Assembly: GCF_003833015.1 (NCBI RefSeq) | Contig: NZ_RJLQ01000004.1 | Location: forward strand, 1 to 64,000 | Source of the DNA: Clostridium sp. E02 | Lineage (GTDB): Bacteria; Bacillota; Clostridia; Lachnospirales; Lachnospiraceae | Direction of reading: 5' to 3' | Length of the DNA stretch: 64,000 nt | In this document: piece by piece, positions 17,440-27,816 of the stretch | Layout: each line of letters opens with the position of its first letter | Numbering within the stretch: position 1 is the stretch's first letter | Program-made: the position numbers and the translations under genes | Notes under the pieces: generated by a model | The model's database searches: none | What the model saw: only the letters and a program-made list of their open reading frames with translations | What the model was told of the DNA's origin: nothing

Positions 17440-18426
17440 ATGAAAAAGAAAAACGGATTGGTATTTGGTGTAGCAGTGCTTGTACTCTTATGTGCAGCAT
17501 ATGCAGGTGTAGGGCAGTATCTTAATCATTCCAGTCAAAAAAAGAAGCAGCAGGATGAAGCGTCAAAGATAACCATGACAGAGCTTGCTAAGATTCAGTC
17601 TTTGTCGTACAAATATAAGGGAAAAGAATTATCCTTTACAAAAAAAGGGGATACATGGAAGTACGATGGAGATGATAAATTCCCTGTGAAGCAGATGAAA
17701 CTTGACTCTTTTGCTTCCACCGTATCAAAGATACCGGCACTTCGAAAGCTTCAAGGTGGAGATAGCCTGGGTGCGTATGGACTGGATCAGCCCATTCGGG
17801 AAATAAATGCAACCGATGAGAATCATAAAACAACCGTTATTTTATTAGGCAATGGGACGGAGGACGGAAATTATTATGCGGTCGTAAAGGGAGAAAATAC
17901 TCCTTATTTGATTGATTCCAATTTATATACGGAAACAGATTGTGGTCTAGATGATTATCTGGCTTTGGAAGAATTCCCGTCAATCGAAGGAAAAGACATA
18001 CAAAGCATTACCATAGAAAAAGATGGGAGCAAAGAACATTACGTAAAAAAGAAACTGGATGAAGAAAAGGAAACCATAGAGTGGTACCAAGATTCTGCGG
18101 ATTCTAAGAGTAATAAAGTAGAAGACAATTCAGGTTTGAATGTGTTGGCGGATTCATTGAGTAGTCTAACTATTAAAAAATGTTCCAATTACAAAGTACA
18201 GGATTCTGAGCTTATGAAGTATGGACTGACGAGTCCTACTGAGGTGATTACTTATACCTATGAAAAAAATGGAAAGGAAGATACATTTTCTTTATCCATT
18301 GGCAGTTTAAACGAGGATTCCAGTTGCTACTATACCAGAACAAATAATTCTCCTTATATCAATGAAATTGAAAAGGCAGCCATTGATAAGTGCAGGAAAG
18401 TAAAAGGAGAGATTAAGCCAGAATAA
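17440..18426 (+). CDS. DUF4340 domain-containing protein
   Basis: A 328-aa protein with an N-terminal signal anchor (MKKKNGLVFGVAVLVLL) and an extracellular beta-rich region containing two similar halves, each built around a GLxxP turn (YGLDQPIREI and YGLTSPTEVI). DUF4340 proteins commonly close Gld-like ABC operons and may bind the exported substrate; that role is inferred. It is the last gene of the operon and is followed by a terminator. Confidence 0.85.
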   Translation: MKKKNGLVFGVAVLVLLCAAYAGVGQYLNHSSQKKKQQDEASKITMTELAKIQSLSYKYKGKELSFTKKGDTWKYDGDDKFPVKQMKLDSFASTVSKIPALRKLQGGDSLGAYGLDQPIREINATDENHKTTVILLGNGTEDGNYYAVVKGENTPYLIDSNLYTETDCGLDDYLALEEFPSIEGKDIQSITIEKDGSKEHYVKKKLDEEKETIEWYQDSADSKSNKVEDNSGLNVLADSLSSLTIKKCSNYKVQDSELMKYGLTSPTEVITYTYEKNGKEDTFSLSIGSLNEDSSCYYTRTNNSPYINEIEKAAIDKCRKVKGEIKPE

Positions 18427-18430
18427 AAGA

Positions 18431-18473
18431 AAAAAAGCAGTGTTGGTGTAAGCATACCGACTCTGCTTTTTTC
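18431..18473 (+). terminator. Intrinsic terminator of the ABC operon
   Basis: AAAAAAGCAG pairs with CTGCTTTTTT across a loop that itself has GGTGT/ACCG complementarity; a T run follows. Confidence 0.85.
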
Positions 18474-18545
18474 TGTCATAACCTTAATTTATAGGTTAAA
18501 TTCCAATCTAATATAGAAGTTTCCAGTAAAAAACTCTTATTTTAG

Positions 18546-18574
18546 TTGAAAAATCTTCATAAATGTTCTATTAT
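18546..18574 (+). promoter_or_regulatory. SigA-type promoter of the leuB-ilv-ser operon
   Basis: TTGAAA at 18546-18551 and TATTAT at 18569-18574 are 17 bp apart. The leader to the leuB start is only about 40 nt, too short for a T-box or leader-peptide attenuator, and I see neither. Confidence 0.65.
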
Positions 18575-18622
18575 GAGAAGAAATATATCAGCATAGTACA
18601 GTGATGTAGAGGGAGAGTACAG

Positions 18623-19708
18623 ATGAATTATAACATTGCAGTTATCCCCGGAGATGGGATTGGACCTGAAATCATTGGCGAGGCGAAAAAGGTTTTAGAT
18701 AAAACAGGAAGCGTGTTCGGCCATAAATTTCAGTATACAGAAGTATTGATGGGGGGCATATCCATTGATACATATGGCGTTCCTTTGACGGACGAAGCAT
18801 TGAAAACAGCAAAAAATAGTGATTCCGTTCTCCTTGGAGCTGTCGGTGGAGAGGTGGGAAATTCAAACTGGTACGATGTAGCACCGAATCTAAGACCTGA
18901 AGCGGGACTACTGGCAATCCGTAAAGGTCTTCATTTATTTGCCAATGTCCGTCCTGCTTATTTATATGAGGAACTGGCAGATGCCTGTCCATTAAAAAAA
19001 GAGATTATTAAAACGGGATTTGATCTGGTTATTATGAGAGAATTGACGGGTGGCCTATATTTTGGAGATCGGTTTACCAAAGAAGTGGAGGGAGTAAGAA
19101 CCGCCGTAGATACCCTCACTTATAACGAAGTAGAGATCAAAAGAATTGCAGTAAAAGCATTTGAGATCGCGATGAAACGAAAAAAACAGGTAGTCAGTGT
19201 AGATAAGGCCAATGTATTAGATTCCTCCAGACTCTGGAGAACGGTGGTGGAAGAAGTCGCCGTAGATTATCCAGAAGTAACGCTAAGCCATATGCTGGTG
19301 GATAACTGTGCGATGCAGCTTGTTATGAATCCCGGCCAGTTTGATGTGATTCTAACAGAGAACATGTTCGGCGATATCCTATCCGATGAGGCAAGTATGA
19401 TAACCGGGTCCATCGGAATGCTCCCTTCTGCTAGTTTAAATGAGCACAAATTTGGTATGTATGAGCCCAGTCATGGTTCAGCCCCCCTTCTTGCTGGAAA
19501 AAATCTTGCAAACCCCATTGCAACCATATTGTCGGCAGCCATGATGCTACGTTATTCCTTTGATCTGGATCGGGAAGCCGAAGCAGTGGAGGCAGCCGTG
19601 AAACAGGTTTTAGAGGAGGGGTATCGAACCGTGGATATTTACTCCCAGGGGCAGAAGAAAGTGACGACAAAAGAGATGGGAGATTTGATCGCGAAACGGA
19701 TTGTATAA
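18623..19708 (+). CDS. leuB: 3-isopropylmalate dehydrogenase
   Basis: Oxidises and decarboxylates 3-isopropylmalate to 2-oxoisocaproate in leucine synthesis. The 361-aa protein has the NAD-binding start [10 protein letters not shown], the substrate Arg region [15 protein letters not shown], the YFGDR turn and the metal site [19 protein letters not shown]. leuA and leuCD are not in the window. It heads a six-gene operon that joins branched-chain and serine synthesis. GGGAG precedes the ATG. Confidence 0.96.
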   Translation: MNYNIAVIPGDGIGPEIIGEAKKVLDKTGSVFGHKFQYTEVLMGGISIDTYGVPLTDEALKTAKNSDSVLLGAVGGEVGNSNWYDVAPNLRPEAGLLAIRKGLHLFANVRPAYLYEELADACPLKKEIIKTGFDLVIMRELTGGLYFGDRFTKEVEGVRTAVDTLTYNEVEIKRIAVKAFEIAMKRKKQVVSVDKANVLDSSRLWRTVVEEVAVDYPEVTLSHMLVDNCAMQLVMNPGQFDVILTENMFGDILSDEASMITGSIGMLPSASLNEHKFGMYEPSHGSAPLLAGKNLANPIATILSAAMMLRYSFDLDREAEAVEAAVKQVLEEGYRTVDIYSQGQKKVTTKEMGDLIAKRIV

Positions 19709-19753
19709 TTTATCTGTTTTGGTTTATGTGTTATAATAAAAGAAGAAACAATA

Positions 19754-19792
19754 CCGGAAGTGGATAAAGCAGAATTCTTTCTCCACTCCCGG
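19754..19792 (+). other. Long intercistronic stem-loop between leuB and ilvD
   Basis: CCGGAAGTGGATAAAG and CTTTCTCCACTCCCGG form a near-perfect stem of about 15 bp with a small loop. No T run follows (ATTTCCAT), so it is more likely an RNA-processing or stabilising element than a terminator. It splits leuB from ilvD, which start 132 bp apart. Confidence 0.6.
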
Positions 19793-19840
19793 ATTTCCAT
19801 ATAATCAGAAGCGTTAGCAAAGAAAAGGAGTGTGCAGCAG

Positions 19841-21505
19841 ATGAAGAGTGATTCAGTAAAAAAAGGGATGCAGCAAGCACCTCATCGTTCCCTATTTCAT
19901 GCACTGGGAATGACAGAGGAAGAGATGGAGAAACCTTTAATCGGTATTGTCAGTTCTTATAATGAGATCGTTCCAGGTCATATGAATTTAGATAAGATCG
20001 TAGATGCAGTCAAACTGGGAGTTGCGATGGCAGGTGGAACCCCGGTTATGGTACCCGCAATTGCAGTTTGTGACGGCATTGCTATGGGGCATATCGGAAT
20101 GAAATATTCACTGGTGACCAGAGATTTAGTGGCAGATTCTACCGAGTGTCTGGCCATGGCTCACGCTTTTGACGCCTTGGTTATGGTTCCCAATTGTGAT
20201 AAAAATGTACCTGGACTTTTAATGGCAGCAGCCCGCATTAATGTACCCACAGTGTTCGTCAGCGGCGGACCAATGTTGGCAGGACGTGTGCAGGGACATA
20301 AAACAAGTTTATCTAGCATGTTTGAGGCGGTTGGTTCCTATGCGGTTGGAAAATTGTCAGAAGAAGAAGTAAAGGAATACGAGAACAAGGCATGTCCTAC
20401 TTGCGGATCCTGTTCGGGTATGTATACGGCAAACAGTATGAACTGCCTGACCGAAGTATTGGGAATGGGATTAAAAGGAAATGGAACCATTCCTGCGGTG
20501 TACTCCGAACGCATCAAATTAGCAAAACATGCTGGAATGGCAGTGATGGAGATGTTTAAGAAGAATATTTGTCCTCGGGACATTATGAATGAGAAGGCAT
20601 TTAGAAATGCCCTGACCATGGATATGGCACTGGGATGCAGTACCAATAGCATGCTGCATCTTCCAGCGATTGCACATGAGGCAGGTGTGGATTTAAATTT
20701 GGAGATTGCCAATGAAATCAGTTCCAAAACTCCAAATCTTTGCCATCTGGCTCCAGCAGGTTCTACTTATATGGAAGATTTGAACGAAGCAGGTGGAATC
20801 TATGCAGTGATGAATGAGATTGCCAAACTGGGACTGTTGGATCTTACGTGTATGACAGTTACCGGTAAGACAGTGGGAGAAAATATAAAAGGATGTATCA
20901 ATAAGGACCCAGAAGTAATACGTCCAGTGGAACAACCCTACAGTAAGACGGGAGGAATTGCCATCTTAAAGGGAAATCTTGCCCCGGATTCTGCGGTTGT
21001 GAAACGGTCTGCAGTTGTGAAAGAGATGTTAAAGCATGAAGGGCCTGCAAGAGTATTTGACTGTGAAGAAGATGCAATAGAAGCCATAAAAGGTGGAAAA
21101 ATTGTAGCAGGGGACGTGGTCGTGATTCGGTATGAAGGTCCGAAGGGCGGTCCGGGAATGCGGGAGATGTTAAATCCTACTTCTGCCATCGCAGGCATGG
21201 GATTAGGATCTTCTGTGGCATTAATTACAGATGGACGGTTCAGTGGCGCATCCAGAGGCGCATCCATAGGTCATGCTTGTCCAGAGGCAGCAGTGGGAGG
21301 TCCCATTGCTCTGGTGGAGGAAGGCGATATTATTTCCATTGATATTGACAATCATGGGTTGAATGTGAAGGTGTCTGAAGAAGAAATGGCAGAAAGAAGG
21401 AAAAAATGGCAGCCAAGACAACCCAAAGTAACTACCGGATATCTGGCAAGATATGCGGCTATGGCAGCCCCGGCATGCAGGGGTGCAATTCTTGAATTAA
21501 AATAG
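19841..21505 (+). CDS. ilvD: Dihydroxy-acid dehydratase
   Basis: Dehydrates dihydroxyisovalerate and dihydroxymethylvalerate to the 2-keto acids of valine and isoleucine. The 554-aa protein has the iron-sulfur cluster Cys in PNCDKNVPG and [15 protein letters not shown], and the C-terminal [10 protein letters not shown] motif. A GTG at 19832 is in frame, but it lies 1 nt after AAGGAG; ATG 19841, 10 nt after the same site, is the better start. ilvB follows 13 bp later. Confidence 0.96.
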   Translation: MKSDSVKKGMQQAPHRSLFHALGMTEEEMEKPLIGIVSSYNEIVPGHMNLDKIVDAVKLGVAMAGGTPVMVPAIAVCDGIAMGHIGMKYSLVTRDLVADSTECLAMAHAFDALVMVPNCDKNVPGLLMAAARINVPTVFVSGGPMLAGRVQGHKTSLSSMFEAVGSYAVGKLSEEEVKEYENKACPTCGSCSGMYTANSMNCLTEVLGMGLKGNGTIPAVYSERIKLAKHAGMAVMEMFKKNICPRDIMNEKAFRNALTMDMALGCSTNSMLHLPAIAHEAGVDLNLEIANEISSKTPNLCHLAPAGSTYMEDLNEAGGIYAVMNEIAKLGLLDLTCMTVTGKTVGENIKGCINKDPEVIRPVEQPYSKTGGIAILKGNLAPDSAVVKRSAVVKEMLKHEGPARVFDCEEDAIEAIKGGKIVAGDVVVIRYEGPKGGPGMREMLNPTSAIAGMGLGSSVALITDGRFSGASRGASIGHACPEAAVGGPIALVEEGDIISIDIDNHGLNVKVSEEEMAERRKKWQPRQPKVTTGYLARYAAMAAPACRGAILELK

Positions 21506-21518
21506 AAAGGAGCAGCCT

Positions 21519-23198
21519 ATGAACACAGTAACAGGAGCAGAGATTGTAATCCAGTGTTTAAAAGAACAAGGGGTGGATACGGTGTTTGGGTATCCTGGAG
21601 GGACCATTCTTAACATTTACGATGCCCTCTATAAACACCAAGATGAAATTACACATATACTTACCTCCCATGAACAGGGAGCTGCTCATGCGGCAGATGG
21701 ATATGCCAGAGTCACTGGAAAAACAGGAGTCTGTATGGCTACTTCAGGACCAGGGGCAACCAACTTAGTTACTGGAATTGCGACTGCATTTATGGATTCC
21801 GTTCCCATGGTTGCAATCACATGTAATGTTGCAGTTGGACTTCTTGGAAGAGATAGTTTTCAAGAAATTGATATTACAGGGGTAACCATGCCCATTACAA
21901 AATATAATTTTATCGTAAAAGACATCAAAAAACTTGCAGATACCATCCGAAAGGCATTTCGGATTGCCCAGACGGGGAGACCAGGTCCTGTCCTTGTAGA
22001 TATCACAAAAGATGTGACAGGAGCGCTTGGTGAGTATGAATTTAAGGCCCCAGAGCCAATCAAACGGCAGGAAGATACCATCTTACCAGATGATTTGGAA
22101 ACAGCATTAACTCTCATTAGAAAGTCCCAAAAACCTTATATTTTTGTAGGGGGTGGCGCGATCATAGCAGACGCATCGGAAGAACTCCATTCCTTTGCTC
22201 ATAAGATTCAGGCACCGGTGGCGGATAGTTTGATGGGAAAAGGCGCCTTTGATGGAACCGATGAACTTTATACTGGTATGGTGGGGATGCATGGAACAAA
22301 GACCTCCAACCTTGGGATTACCGAATGCGACTTACTTATTGTCGCAGGGGCCAGATTCAGTGACCGTGTCATCGGAAAAGCATCTGAGTTTGCAAAGAAT
22401 GCCAAAATTCTCCAATTTGATGTGGATGCGGCAGAAATCAACAAAAATATAAAAACATATGCCAGCGTAGTTGGGGATTTAAAAACGATCTTAAAAAAAT
22501 TAAATGCGAGACTCGATCCTCTAAACCATGAGGAATGGATTGCTCACATCGATCGGATGAAGGATATGTATCCCATGCGTTATGAGAAAAACATACTGAC
22601 CGGTCCCTCTATTATGGAAACGATATACAAAGTAACTCAAGGAGATGCCATCATTACAACTGAGGTGGGACAGCATCAGATGTGGGCAGCACAGTTTTAC
22701 CAGTACAAAACCCCCCGCAGCTTTCTTACTTCCGGGGGTCTTGGAACCATGGGGTATGGATTAGGGGCTGCCCTAGGTGCAAAGATGGGATGTAAAGATA
22801 AGACGGTTATTAATGTGGCTGGGGATGGCTGCTTTCGCATGAATTTTAACGAGATTGCAACGGCTACCCGTTATAACATACCCATCATCCAGGTGGTCTT
22901 TAATAATCATGTACTGGGAATGGTACGTCAGTGGCAGACCTTGTTCTATGGAAAGAGGTATTCACATACAGTACTGAATGACCAAGTGGATTTTGTTAAG
23001 ATAGCAGAAGGAATGGGAGCAAAGGCTTACCGGGTAACGGAAAAAGAAGAATTTGAAACTACTTTAAAGGAAGCCATAGCCCTTCACATTCCTGTTGTTA
23101 TAGATTGTCAGATTCATTGCGATGAAAAGGTATTCCCTATGGTATCACCGGGAGCCCCTATTGAAGATGTATTTGACGCAGAAGATTTAAAGATTTAG
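21519..23198 (+). CDS. ilvB: Acetolactate synthase, large (catalytic) subunit
   Basis: Condenses pyruvate with pyruvate or 2-oxobutyrate, the first common step of valine and isoleucine synthesis. In 559 aa it has GYPGGTILNIYDAL, the catalytic Glu in HEQGAAHAADGYAR, and the thiamine diphosphate site GDGCFRMNFNEIATA ending in NN. No regulatory subunit gene (ilvN) is adjacent, so either it is elsewhere or this enzyme works alone. The gene lies inside the leuB-ilvD-ilvB-ser operon. Confidence 0.94.
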   Translation: MNTVTGAEIVIQCLKEQGVDTVFGYPGGTILNIYDALYKHQDEITHILTSHEQGAAHAADGYARVTGKTGVCMATSGPGATNLVTGIATAFMDSVPMVAITCNVAVGLLGRDSFQEIDITGVTMPITKYNFIVKDIKKLADTIRKAFRIAQTGRPGPVLVDITKDVTGALGEYEFKAPEPIKRQEDTILPDDLETALTLIRKSQKPYIFVGGGAIIADASEELHSFAHKIQAPVADSLMGKGAFDGTDELYTGMVGMHGTKTSNLGITECDLLIVAGARFSDRVIGKASEFAKNAKILQFDVDAAEINKNIKTYASVVGDLKTILKKLNARLDPLNHEEWIAHIDRMKDMYPMRYEKNILTGPSIMETIYKVTQGDAIITTEVGQHQMWAAQFYQYKTPRSFLTSGGLGTMGYGLGAALGAKMGCKDKTVINVAGDGCFRMNFNEIATATRYNIPIIQVVFNNHVLGMVRQWQTLFYGKRYSHTVLNDQVDFVKIAEGMGAKAYRVTEKEEFETTLKEAIALHIPVVIDCQIHCDEKVFPMVSPGAPIEDVFDAEDLKI

Positions 23199-23221
23199 CC
23201 CAAAAATGAGGAGGAAGAGAA

Positions 23222-24307
23222 ATGAGCAGAGTGTATAATTTTTCCGCAGGACCAGCAGTGCTGCCGGAAGAAGTCTTAAAAGAAGCCGCAGAGGAGATGC
23301 TAAACTATAAGGGGTGTGGAATGTCAGTAATGGAGATGAGCCATCGATCCAAGATGTTTGAAACCATCATCCAGGAAGCAGAGTCGGATCTTAGAGATTT
23401 ACTTTCCATTCCGGATAACTATAAAGTGCTGTTTTTGCAGGGCGGAGCCTCCCAACAGTTTGCCATGGTTCCTATGAATTTATTTAAGAATCGTGTGGGA
23501 GATTACATAATTACCGGACAATGGGCAAAAAAGGCGTATCAAGAAGCAAAATTATATGGGAAAGCCAATGAAATAGCTTCCAGTGCGGACAAAACGTTTA
23601 CCTATATCCCAGATGGTTCGGATCTGCCGATTTCAGAGAACGCCGATTATGTTTATATCTGTGAAAACAACACCATCTACGGAACGAAATATAAAACTCT
23701 TCCAAACACCAAGGGAAAAACACTGGTAGCTGATCTATCCTCCTGTTTTTTATCGGAACCTTTTGATGTGAAAAACTATGGTCTTATTTTTGCAGGTGCC
23801 CAAAAAAATGTGGGGCCAGCAGGTGTTGTAATTGCCATAATCCGAGAGGATTTAATTCGGGAAGATGTGCTTTTAGAAACCCCTACCATGCTTCGCTATA
23901 AGACTCATTTAGACGCAAAATCTCTCTATAATACACCGCCTGCCTATGGGATTTACATTTGTGGTAAAGTATTTAAGTGGCTTAAGATGCGTGGGGGTCT
24001 GACTGCCATGAAAGAACAAAACGAAAAGAAGGCAGCCCTGCTTTATGATTTCTTAGATCAAAGTAAAATGTTTCGTGGTACCGTAGAGAAAAAGGATCGT
24101 TCTTTGATGAATGTTCCCTTTGTCACTGGAGATGAAACACTGGATGCGCTCTTTGTAAAAGAGTCAAAGGAAATTGGCTTAGAAAATTTAAAAGGACATC
24201 GGACAGTAGGTGGGATGCGTGCCAGCATTTATAACGCCATGCCGGTTGAGGGGGTTGAGACGTTGGTCTCCTTTATGAAAGAGTTTGAAGAAAAACACAC
24301 CAGATAG
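23222..24307 (+). CDS. serC: Phosphoserine aminotransferase
   Basis: PLP enzyme that converts 3-phosphohydroxypyruvate to phosphoserine with glutamate. The start YNFSAGPAVLPEEVL and the HRSKMFE and QGGASQQFAM motifs are typical, and the PLP Lys is in FAGAQKNVGPAG. At 361 aa it is full length. It precedes serA by 21 bp; the pair supplies two of the three steps of serine synthesis. Confidence 0.96.
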   Translation: MSRVYNFSAGPAVLPEEVLKEAAEEMLNYKGCGMSVMEMSHRSKMFETIIQEAESDLRDLLSIPDNYKVLFLQGGASQQFAMVPMNLFKNRVGDYIITGQWAKKAYQEAKLYGKANEIASSADKTFTYIPDGSDLPISENADYVYICENNTIYGTKYKTLPNTKGKTLVADLSSCFLSEPFDVKNYGLIFAGAQKNVGPAGVVIAIIREDLIREDVLLETPTMLRYKTHLDAKSLYNTPPAYGIYICGKVFKWLKMRGGLTAMKEQNEKKAALLYDFLDQSKMFRGTVEKKDRSLMNVPFVTGDETLDALFVKESKEIGLENLKGHRTVGGMRASIYNAMPVEGVETLVSFMKEFEEKHTR

Positions 24308-24328
24308 AGAGAAAGGAGATCAGAAAAC

Positions 24329-25492
24329 ATGAAAAACATACATTGTTTAAATGCCATTTCCCCATGTGGAACGGCATTATTAACAGAAGAATATACATTG
24401 ACCGATCAGATTCAAGAAGCGGAAGGAATCCTGGTACGAAGTGCCTCCATGCATGAGCTGGATCTTCCTGACTGTCTTTTGGCAGTAGCACGGGCTGGAG
24501 CAGGTGTCAACAACATCCCATTGGATGGTTGTGCATCCAAAGGAATTGTGGCTTTTAATACTCCGGGAGCCAATGCAAATGGAGTGAAGGAATTGGTGAT
24601 CTGCGGCCTTTTACTGGCTTCTCGTGATATTATAGGCGGAGTCCGCTGGTGTAAAGACAATCAGGCAGATGAGGCAATTGCAAAAACAACCGAAAAGGCA
24701 AAGAAATCATTTGCAGGATGTGAGATTAAGGGAAAGAAAATGGGAGTGATTGGGTTGGGAGCCATAGGAACAGAAGTGGCCAATGCATGTTCCTCTCTTG
24801 GCATGGAGGTTTATGGATACGATCCGTTTATTTCCGTGAATGCTGCATGGAAGCTTTCTAGAAACATCAGACATATCACCTCTGTAGAAACGATTTATAA
24901 AGATTGTGATTATATTACGCTTCACGTGCCACTCATGGATGAGACGAAAGGGATGATTGATAAAGCAGCATTGGAGAGCATGAAAAAGGGTGTTGTATTA
25001 CTTAACTTTTCTAGAGATTTGTTGGTTGTGGAATCGGATATGGAAGAAGCATTAAAGAGCGGAATCGTTAAAAAATATGTAACTGACTTCCCGAATCCTA
25101 TTTCGGCAAAGATGGAGGGTGCCCTTGTCATTCCTCATCTCGGTGCATCCACAGAAGAATCCGAAGACAACTGTGCGAAAATGGCGGTGGAAGAGATTAT
25201 GGATTACATCGAGAATGGAAACATCCGCAATTCGGTTAACTTCCCCTCTTGTGAAATGGGAGTATGTAAAACAGCAAGCAGAATTGCGCTCCTTCACTTA
25301 AACATCCCCAATATGATCGGGCAGATGACAGGAATTTTAGCGGCAGGGAATGTAAACATCTCTGATATGACAAACAAAAGCAAGGATAAGTATGCCTATA
25401 CACTTCTGGATCTGGAAATAACTCCAGACGAGGCATGCATCCAGAAATTAAAGGCCATAAAAGGAGTATTGAGAGTAAGAGTAATCAAATAA
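24329..25492 (+). CDS. serA: D-3-phosphoglycerate dehydrogenase with C-terminal ACT domain
   Basis: Oxidises 3-phosphoglycerate to 3-phosphohydroxypyruvate. The 387-aa protein has the Rossmann motif MGVIGLGAIGTEVA, catalytic Arg in NFSRDLLV and catalytic His in IPHLGASTEESEDN, followed by an ACT domain (about 315-387) that usually mediates serine feedback. In place of the canonical DVFxxEP segment it reads TDFPNP, so the catalytic Glu seems absent; I recall short clostridial SerA proteins of this form, so this is probably a clade trait rather than a lesion. It is cotranscribed with serC. Confidence 0.93.
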   Translation: MKNIHCLNAISPCGTALLTEEYTLTDQIQEAEGILVRSASMHELDLPDCLLAVARAGAGVNNIPLDGCASKGIVAFNTPGANANGVKELVICGLLLASRDIIGGVRWCKDNQADEAIAKTTEKAKKSFAGCEIKGKKMGVIGLGAIGTEVANACSSLGMEVYGYDPFISVNAAWKLSRNIRHITSVETIYKDCDYITLHVPLMDETKGMIDKAALESMKKGVVLLNFSRDLLVVESDMEEALKSGIVKKYVTDFPNPISAKMEGALVIPHLGASTEESEDNCAKMAVEEIMDYIENGNIRNSVNFPSCEMGVCKTASRIALLHLNIPNMIGQMTGILAAGNVNISDMTNKSKDKYAYTLLDLEITPDEACIQKLKAIKGVLRVRVIK

Positions 25493-25502
25493 AGGAGAAA
25501 TT

Positions 25503-26741
25503 ATGGCGATCGTAAAACCATTTCAATGTGTAAGACCAGAAAAGGAGGCGGCTCATCTGGTTGCGGCACTTCCATATGATGTGTACAACCGGGAGGAAGC
25601 TGCTCTTGTGACGGCTTCTAATCCCAAATCATTTTTAAACATTGACAGGCCGGAAACACAATTTTCAGAGGACGTGGGAACTTATGATGACTGTGTATAC
25701 GAAAAAGCGGCGCAGATGTTAAAAGACTTTATCAGGCAGGAAACCCTATATAAAGATCAGGATCAGGCATATTATATCTATGAGCTTGTTATGAATGGAA
25801 GAAGCCAGACCGGAATCGTGGCATGTTCTTCCATTGACGATTATACGTCTGGTGTGATTAAAAAGCATGAAAACACCAGGGAAGAGAAAGAACTGGACCG
25901 GATTCGCCATGTAGATACGACAGATGCACAGACCGGTCCGATCTTTTTGGCTTATCGATCCGATGAAGCGATTAATGGTTTGGTCAAGGAGAAGAAAAAG
26001 GCAGAACCCATCTATGATTTCACTGCCGATGATGGGGTAATACATAGAGTCTGGAAGATTGCAAAGGATGACGATGTAAAGAACTTAGAATCCTCATTCT
26101 CACGGATTCCTGCCACTTATATTGCAGATGGACATCACCGGGCGGCCTCCGCTGTGAAAGTAGGCTTAAAGAGGCGACAGGAGAGTCCCGGATACACGAA
26201 AGAAGATCCGTTTAACTATTTTCTGTCTGTATTATTCCCCGATGACCAGCTTATGATTCTTCCTTATAATCGGGTCGTTAAAGATTTAAATGGATTGGGA
26301 GAAAAGGAGTTCCTAGAGAAGCTGAATAACTCCTTTGTCGTGACAGCCATGGGAAAAGAAGCGTTTTCACCCACAAAAAAAGGAACCTTTGGCATGTATC
26401 ATAACAATATGTGGTACTGTTTGACTGCAAAAGATTCCCTTTATACCAATGATCCGGTAAAGGATTTAGACGTCTCTATTCTACAGGATAATCTACTTTG
26501 TCCTATCCTTGGAATTAATGATCCAAGAACAGACAAGCGAATTGATTTTATAGGTGGAATTAGAGGATTAAAGGAACTGGAAACCCGATGTGCAAAGGAT
26601 ATGACCGTGGCTTTTTCTATGTATCCAACGTCCTTGCAGGAACTGTTTTTCGTGGCAGATTCCGGACTTTTGATGCCTCCTAAGTCTACCTGGTTTGAAC
26701 CGAAGTTAAGAAGCGGGCTGTTTATTCACCTGCTGCAATAA
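25503..26741 (+). CDS. DUF1015 family protein
   Basis: A 412-aa cytoplasmic protein of the DUF1015 family. Typical segments are AALPYDVYNREEA near the start, the ADGHHRAASA motif in the middle (about 207-216) and MPPKSTWFEPKLRSG at the end. The biochemical role is not established. It is the last gene of the operon, 10 bp after serA, and association with serC-serA is common in Clostridia, which suggests a role in serine metabolism. Confidence 0.88.
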   Translation: MAIVKPFQCVRPEKEAAHLVAALPYDVYNREEAALVTASNPKSFLNIDRPETQFSEDVGTYDDCVYEKAAQMLKDFIRQETLYKDQDQAYYIYELVMNGRSQTGIVACSSIDDYTSGVIKKHENTREEKELDRIRHVDTTDAQTGPIFLAYRSDEAINGLVKEKKKAEPIYDFTADDGVIHRVWKIAKDDDVKNLESSFSRIPATYIADGHHRAASAVKVGLKRRQESPGYTKEDPFNYFLSVLFPDDQLMILPYNRVVKDLNGLGEKEFLEKLNNSFVVTAMGKEAFSPTKKGTFGMYHNNMWYCLTAKDSLYTNDPVKDLDVSILQDNLLCPILGINDPRTDKRIDFIGGIRGLKELETRCAKDMTVAFSMYPTSLQELFFVADSGLLMPPKSTWFEPKLRSGLFIHLLQ

Positions 26742-26745
26742 AGAT

Positions 26746-26778
26746 ACCGTCCCATGAACTAGTTGTGGGACGGTTTTT
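26746..26778. terminator. Terminator of the leu-ilv-ser operon
   Basis: ACCGTCCCA pairs with TGGGACGGT and a T run follows on the plus strand. Its distal arm overlaps the 3' end of the converging regulator gene, so it may serve both. Confidence 0.85.
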
Positions 26779-27778
26779 CGTCGTATGAGTTCTGTCTTAA
26801 GTGATCGGAGCGAAATAACTCGTAAGCATCAATTAGTTGAATACGCTTCACCACTCCTGCTTTTTGAAAAATATTATGAACATGGGTCTTGGCAGTACCG
26901 AGGGATATAAATAGATCATCGCTGATTTCCTGATTGGATTTATCCATCAAAAGCACTTTTAAAATTTCACGTTCCCGGGAGGTGAGATGATATTCTTCGC
27001 AAAAGAGAAATAATATGGAATCTTCAATATCTAATGGAAAATTATTTTGGGTCTGGTTGGTAACCGTTGTTACAATGGTATTGTTTTTTAGCTGTATCTT
27101 TAGATAATAAATCATATACACAGCTGCAAACAGTGCGTAGATTAGATACAGGATATCAGAAGTTATACTCCGGTTGTTCATATTAATATAGTATTTGGAG
27201 TATGTATCAAAATTGAAGATCACAATGGTGTCTTCTATTATAATACAGAGATTCATAATTATCGTTATGATGAAAAGTTTTTTGCACCAAGCAAAGATAG
27301 GATCCTGATATTTTTCAGGATTCTTTTTTTGTATTTTAAAACAGATAAATCCAAGATAAATATTATAGAGTTGACTGGGTAGAAAGTAGAGCCATATCTT
27401 CCACGCACTGTTTTTCATAGCAGGGATAAACAGCATAAATATTACATAAATCGCAAGAATTCCATAGTCATACCGATTGATTTTTTTATTTAATAACCGT
27501 TTGAAAATAGTTAGATATCCCAGGGATAAAATTAAATAAATCATCGTCTTATGGGTGGGAACGATCATAAATAATTTGTCATAATAATCTGAAAAATTCA
27601 CAAACATTTCTGACAGAAAGATCACGGAATCATCAATGAGCATTGCAGTAAAGATAATTCCGATCCACAAGAGGATCTTTTCTTTTCCATTAAAATAAAG
27701 TGAGAACGACATCCAAAAAATTCCGGAATAAACCATAATGAGCAGCAAATTGTAAATAAATAAAATCCCTATCTCCAT
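26759..27778 (-). CDS. aguR: Membrane-bound LuxR-type regulator, probable AguR
   Basis: A 339-aa one-component regulator with about seven N-terminal hydrophobic helices (to about residue 225) and a C-terminal LuxR/GerE helix-turn-helix with LTSREREILKVLL and NQEISDDLFISLGTAKTHVHNI-type core (key residues TSRE, GTAKTH). ATG 27778 is the start because AGAGGAGG lies 6 nt before it; the longer reading frame to 27844 has no ribosome binding site. It is divergent from the agmatine deiminase operon. The known AguR of lactic acid bacteria has the same architecture and activates agu genes on agmatine, so that role is inferred. Confidence 0.85.
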   Translation of the reverse strand: MEIGILFIYNLLLIMVYSGIFWMSFSLYFNGKEKILLWIGIIFTAMLIDDSVIFLSEMFVNFSDYYDKLFMIVPTHKTMIYLILSLGYLTIFKRLLNKKINRYDYGILAIYVIFMLFIPAMKNSAWKIWLYFLPSQLYNIYLGFICFKIQKKNPEKYQDPIFAWCKKLFIITIIMNLCIIIEDTIVIFNFDTYSKYYINMNNRSITSDILYLIYALFAAVYMIYYLKIQLKNNTIVTTVTNQTQNNFPLDIEDSILFLFCEEYHLTSREREILKVLLMDKSNQEISDDLFISLGTAKTHVHNIFQKAGVVKRIQLIDAYELFRSDHLRQNSYDEKPSHN

Positions 27779-27816
27779 AAATGTCCTCCTCTGATGAGCT
27801 TTCGATGTTTGATACA

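Noticed and set aside
18480-18622. T-box or leader-peptide attenuator before leuB
   Set aside because: No T-box core, no Leu or branched-chain codon run and no terminator occur; the leader is too short.
19754-19792. Intrinsic terminator between leuB and ilvD
   Set aside because: The stem is strong, but the following bases are ATTTCCAT, without a T run, and ilvD has no separate clear promoter.
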